In this document: positions 6,020 through 8,207 of the stretch, one piece after another
Layout: every line of letters starts with the position of its first letter
How positions within the stretch are numbered: the stretch's first letter is position 1
Assembly: GCA_019348335.1 (NCBI GenBank)
Contig: JAHWJR010000076.1
Coordinates: 1 to 8,207, forward strand
DNA from: Actinomycetota bacterium
GTDB lineage: Bacteria > Actinomycetota > Acidimicrobiia > Acidimicrobiales > CADCSY01
Direction of reading: 5' to 3'
DNA: 8,207 nt
The notes under the pieces: generated by a model
The model's database searches: none
Seen by the model: only the letters and a program-made list of their open reading frames with translations
Told to the model about the DNA's origin: nothing
Position numbers and translations under genes: made by a program

Positions 6020-7033
6020 CTACGCCGCCTCCATCTCCTCGCTGTAGCTGCCAGAGCGAGCGGCCCCGTTCAGTCGTGCCCGGAGGCTGAGTGCCTCCTG
6101 GCCGGCCTGGACGTTGGCGGCTTCGCCCTTCCACGCGGCGAGCGCCGGGTCCTGGAGCGCCCGCCCGTAGGAGAAGCTGACCTCCCACGGCTGCGGTCCC
6201 ATGGTGTTCATGGCGTTGAGGTGGGCGGTGGCCTGCTCGGGGCTCTGCCCGCCGGAGAGGAAGACGATGCCGGGAACCGCGCCCGGAACCGTACGTCGCA
6301 AGCACCGCAGGGTCTGCTCGGCGACCTCCTCGACGCTTGCCTGGCGCTGGTTGCCCTTCCCGGAGATGATCATGTTGGGCTTGAGCACCATGCCCGCGTA
6401 GTCCACCCGGTGCTCGTACAGGGCGGCGAAGACGGCGTGCTGCGTGGCCTCGGTCACCTCGAAGCAGCGCTCGATGCTGTGGTTTCCGTCCATGAGCACC
6501 TCGGGCTCGACGATGGGGACGAGCCCACCTTCCTGGCACAGGGCGGCGTAGCGAGCGAGGGCGTGGGCGTTGGCGTCGATGCAGTAGCGGCTGGGGATGC
6601 CGTCGCCGATGGTGATGACGGCCCGCCACTTGGCGAACTTGGCCCCGAGCTCCACGTACTCGGCGATGCGCTCACGCAGCCCGTCGAGGCCCTCGGTCAC
6701 CTTCTCGTCGGGTGCGTTGGCCAGCGGCTTGGCCCCCGTGTCGACCTTGATCCCGGACATGACGCCGTTGTCTTCCAGCAGTTTGGGCAGGGGCTTGCCA
6801 TCGGCGGACGTCTGGCGGATCGTCTCGTCGTAGAGAATCGCACCGCTGATGTGCTCGCCGAGCCCCGGGGTAGCGAACAAGCCCTCCCGATAGGCCCGAC
6901 GGGTGTCGGGGGTGGACTCGATGCCTGCCTTTTCGAAGCGCTTGGTGATGGTGCCGGTGCTCTCGTCAGCGGCGAGGATCCCCTTCCCGGGGGCGACGAG
7001 AGCCCGAGCGGTGGTGGTGAGGTCGTCAGCCAT
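6020..7033 (-). CDS. fba: Class I fructose-bisphosphate aldolase (Schiff-base, eukaryote-like type)
   Basis: A 337-residue cytosolic aldolase that reversibly joins dihydroxyacetone phosphate and glyceraldehyde-3-phosphate. Class I enzymes of photosynthetic organisms also make sedoheptulose-1,7-bisphosphate. Residues that line up with rabbit muscle aldolase: Asp23 in ILAADESTGT (Asp33), Lys96 in GIKVDTG (Lys107), Lys135 and Arg137 in FAKWR (Lys146, Arg148), Glu176 and Glu178 in VEPE (187, 189), Schiff-base Lys218 in VLKPNM (Lys229), LSGGQS at 259-264 and SFSYGRAL at 286-293 (Arg303 region). All catalytic residues are present. ATG 7033 matches the family N-terminus; an AAGGAG lies 13 nt upstream, too far for a normal Shine-Dalgarno, so initiation may be weak or may use the nearer GAG. 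It is 104 bp downstream of the LysR-type gene on the same strand and may share its transcript. Many actinobacteria use metal-dependent class II aldolase in glycolysis, so this copy may be dedicated to carbon fixation. Confidence 0.96.
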   Translation of the reverse strand: MADDLTTTARALVAPGKGILAADESTGTITKRFEKAGIESTPDTRRAYREGLFATPGLGEHISGAILYDETIRQTSADGKPLPKLLEDNGVMSGIKVDTGAKPLANAPDEKVTEGLDGLRERIAEYVELGAKFAKWRAVITIGDGIPSRYCIDANAHALARYAALCQEGGLVPIVEPEVLMDGNHSIERCFEVTEATQHAVFAALYEHRVDYAGMVLKPNMIISGKGNQRQASVEEVAEQTLRCLRRTVPGAVPGIVFLSGGQSPEQATAHLNAMNTMGPQPWEVSFSYGRALQDPALAAWKGEAANVQAGQEALSLRARLNGAARSGSYSEEMEAA

Positions 7034-7137
7034 GATGCGCTCGCAGCTCCTTGTTCGAACGGTCGGTGGACCACGACGTTACGTCAGGGTCGATGCTCCT
7101 GCCATACCCGGTTGACCGGCTCACTCGACACCTTTTC

Positions 7138-8061
7138 TCATCCCACCCGCTGGAACGGATCGGCGGTGGACGCCTCGCCGGCGGTGATCAGGCCAGTGAG
7201 GAACAGCGCCGCCGTCGGCGTCAGGCTCTCGTTCGCCCGGCCCACGAGGTGCCAGGCCCGGTTGACCGGCGGACCGGGCCAGCGCCACTCTTCCAGGCCC
7301 CCCGGGACCAGGTCGCGGGCCACGGCGTCGCGAGAGATGAGGGTCACGCCGAGGCCGGCCCGGACGGACTCACGGATCGCACCGTTGGAGCCGAGTGTGA
7401 GCGTGGGTGGCGAGATCCCCAGGTCCTCGAACAGCTCCTCGGCAGTGGAGCGGGTGCCCGAACCGGGCTCCCGCAGCAACCACACCTGGCCTGCCATCTC
7501 TTCCACCGACATCTCCCGCGGAGCGTGCTCGGCCGGGTGGGGCCCCTGCCACGCCGCCACCACCACCAGCGGGTTCGGCCGGGTGGCGTGGGTGACGAAG
7601 CGCTTGTCGGAGGGGGCCCGCCCCCCGATGACGAGGTCCACCTCGCGGTAGTCGAGCAGCTCCCACACCCGGACGCGGTTGCCGACCTCGAGCAGAACCT
7701 CCGCCTCCGGGTACCGCGTGCGGAAGGCCGCCAGGAAGGGAGGCAGGACGTGCTCCCCGGCGGTGGTCACGGCCGCCAGGCGGACCCGGCCCTGCTCGGG
7801 GTGGACCCGCCCGGCAGCGGCGGCCCGGCCCTCGTCCAGCAGGCCGAGCACCTGGCGGGCGTAGTGGGCGAAGACGTGACCGGCGGCGGTGAGCTCCACG
7901 CCCCGACCGTCCCGTGTCAGCAGCGTCACACCGAGGTCGCGCTGCAGCGCAGCCACGGCGGCCGACACTGCCGGCTGCGTGACCACCAGGTGGGCTGCGG
8001 CGTCGCGGACCGATCCGGTGGCCGCCACCTCGACGAATGCGCGCAACTGGGTGAGGGTCAT
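7138..8061 (-). CDS. cbbR: LysR-type transcriptional regulator, probable CbbR
   Basis: A 307-residue LysR-family protein. The winged helix-turn-helix is at about 1-60: MTLTQLRAFVEVA, then recognition-helix residues TQPAVSAAVAALQ at 28-40, then LLTRDGRGVELTAAG at 47-61. A linker helix follows to about 87, and the effector-binding domain covers about 90-295. VGNRVRVWELL (127-137), DLVIGG (142-147) and REPGSGTR (197-204) resemble CbbR-type regulators, which sense Calvin-cycle metabolites or NADPH and activate the cbb operon. The specific CbbR call rests on these motifs plus the neighbours (aldolase downstream, glpX-prk in the same window), so it is partly inference; a CysB- or MetR-like role is the alternative. 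ATG 8061 has a GGGGGAG run only 3 nt upstream. By the usual LysR layout it should be autoregulated and control a divergent gene starting right of the window. Confidence 0.88.
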   Translation of the reverse strand: MTLTQLRAFVEVAATGSVRDAAAHLVVTQPAVSAAVAALQRDLGVTLLTRDGRGVELTAAGHVFAHYARQVLGLLDEGRAAAAGRVHPEQGRVRLAAVTTAGEHVLPPFLAAFRTRYPEAEVLLEVGNRVRVWELLDYREVDLVIGGRAPSDKRFVTHATRPNPLVVVAAWQGPHPAEHAPREMSVEEMAGQVWLLREPGSGTRSTAEELFEDLGISPPTLTLGSNGAIRESVRAGLGVTLISRDAVARDLVPGGLEEWRWPGPPVNRAWHLVGRANESLTPTAALFLTGLITAGEASTADPFQRVG

Positions 8062-8207
8062 GGGCTCCCCCGACCGGGCATAAGCATATGATTACCGGTA
8101 TCGGCAGAATTCGCAATGAATTGTTGGCCTTCGATGGGCGAAGGACGGAGAAAGCCACGTCGGACACAGCGGAAACCAATGGCAGGTCACCATCCAGGCC
8201 GAGGACG
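8062..8207. promoter_or_regulatory. Regulatory region upstream of cbbR, probable divergent cbb promoter and operator
   Basis: Unlike the rest of the window this stretch has an AT-rich patch (about 8079-8125). It holds three palindromic elements: TAAGCATATGATTA at 8081-8094 (CATATG core, TAA/TTA ends, two mismatches), TACCGGTA at 8093-8100 (perfect), and AATTC-GCAAT-GAATT at 8108-8122 (perfect 5-bp arms). LysR proteins bind AT-rich dyads, often T-N11-A, just upstream of their own start; none of these fits T-N11-A exactly, but the spacing and placement suit an operator. TATGAT at 8087-8092 (plus) and TATGCT at 8091-8086 (minus) are -10-like, without good -35 partners. No plus-strand start codon with a proper Shine-Dalgarno is visible before the right edge. 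The divergent gene probably begins beyond it. Confidence 0.55.

Noticed and set aside
7107..7270. Exact 14-bp direct repeat cccggttgaccggc at 7107-7120 and 7257-7270, 150 bp apart, each containing a short palindrome
   Set aside because: One copy is inside LysR codons (PPVNRAW region). For 8 kb of this base composition about one 14-bp repeat is expected by chance, so a shared operator is not supported.
5534..7651. Plus-strand open frame of 705 codons antisense to the CooC-like, fba and LysR genes
   Set aside because: It is antisense to three well-recognised proteins, its translation is low-complexity (Gly/Arg/Pro/Ser-rich) with no family motif, and long stop-free antisense frames are normal in GC-rich DNA.
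7051..8091. Plus-strand open frame of 346 codons antisense to the LysR-type gene
   Set aside because: The translation is Gly/Arg/His-rich and biased, with no motif, while the minus strand encodes a full LysR protein.
8121..8207. Possible plus-strand coding start near the right edge: ACG at 8157 with GGAG 6 nt upstream, TTG at 8121 or 8124, ATG at 8134 or 8179
   Set aside because: ACG is not an accepted start despite the good spacing, and the TTG and ATG options lack a Shine-Dalgarno. With fewer than 30 codons visible none can be supported.
1..8207. tRNA, rRNA, CRISPR repeats, insertion sequences or phage genes
   Set aside because: I looked for cloverleaf tails, regularly spaced repeats, terminal inverted repeats and transposase motifs on both strands and saw none; nearly all sequence is explained by ordinary genes.

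Overview
The window is GC-rich, densely coded bacterial DNA with frequent GTG starts. It most resembles a high-GC actinobacterium. Two things suggest the class Acidimicrobiia or a relative, though this is inference and not proven by the sequence: a secreted protein with a Thr-rich linker and a Cys-rich C-terminal domain, and a Calvin-cycle cassette with class I aldolase, GlpX-type bisphosphatase and plant/cyanobacterial-type phosphoribulokinase.

Layout from left to right. (1) Position 1-112, minus strand: the N-terminus of a rhodanese-like protein that runs off the left edge. (2) 264-1154, minus: a probable lipoprotein whose signal peptide is scrambled by what look like two mutually compensating indels, followed by a strong hairpin at 212-247. 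(3) 1412-2467 and 2517-3473, plus: glpX (fructose/sedoheptulose bisphosphatase candidate) and prk (phosphoribulokinase), a two-gene operon. (4) 3493-4473, minus and convergent with prk: a membrane-anchored PDZ/Lon-like serine protease. (5) 4640-5047, minus: an unrecognised 135-residue protein. (6) 5089-5844, minus: a CooC-family ATPase with a CxC motif. (7) 6020-7033, minus: class I fructose-bisphosphate aldolase, with a terminator-like hairpin after it. (8) 7138-8061, minus: a LysR-type regulator, probably CbbR. (9) 8062-8207: the region upstream of the regulator, with an AT-rich patch containing palindromes. This is the expected place for a CbbR operator and a divergent promoter reading out of the right edge.

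How the genes fit together: aldolase can make fructose-1,6-bisphosphate (and, by family knowledge, sedoheptulose-1,7-bisphosphate), GlpX dephosphorylates them, and PRK makes ribulose-1,5-bisphosphate for RuBisCO. RuBisCO is not in the window; divergent transcription from cbbR makes the right flank the obvious place to look. The least expected member is the CooC-like nickel-insertase-type ATPase, beside an uncharacterised small protein, among the carbon-fixation genes. No RNA genes, CRISPR arrays, insertion sequences or transposases were seen.
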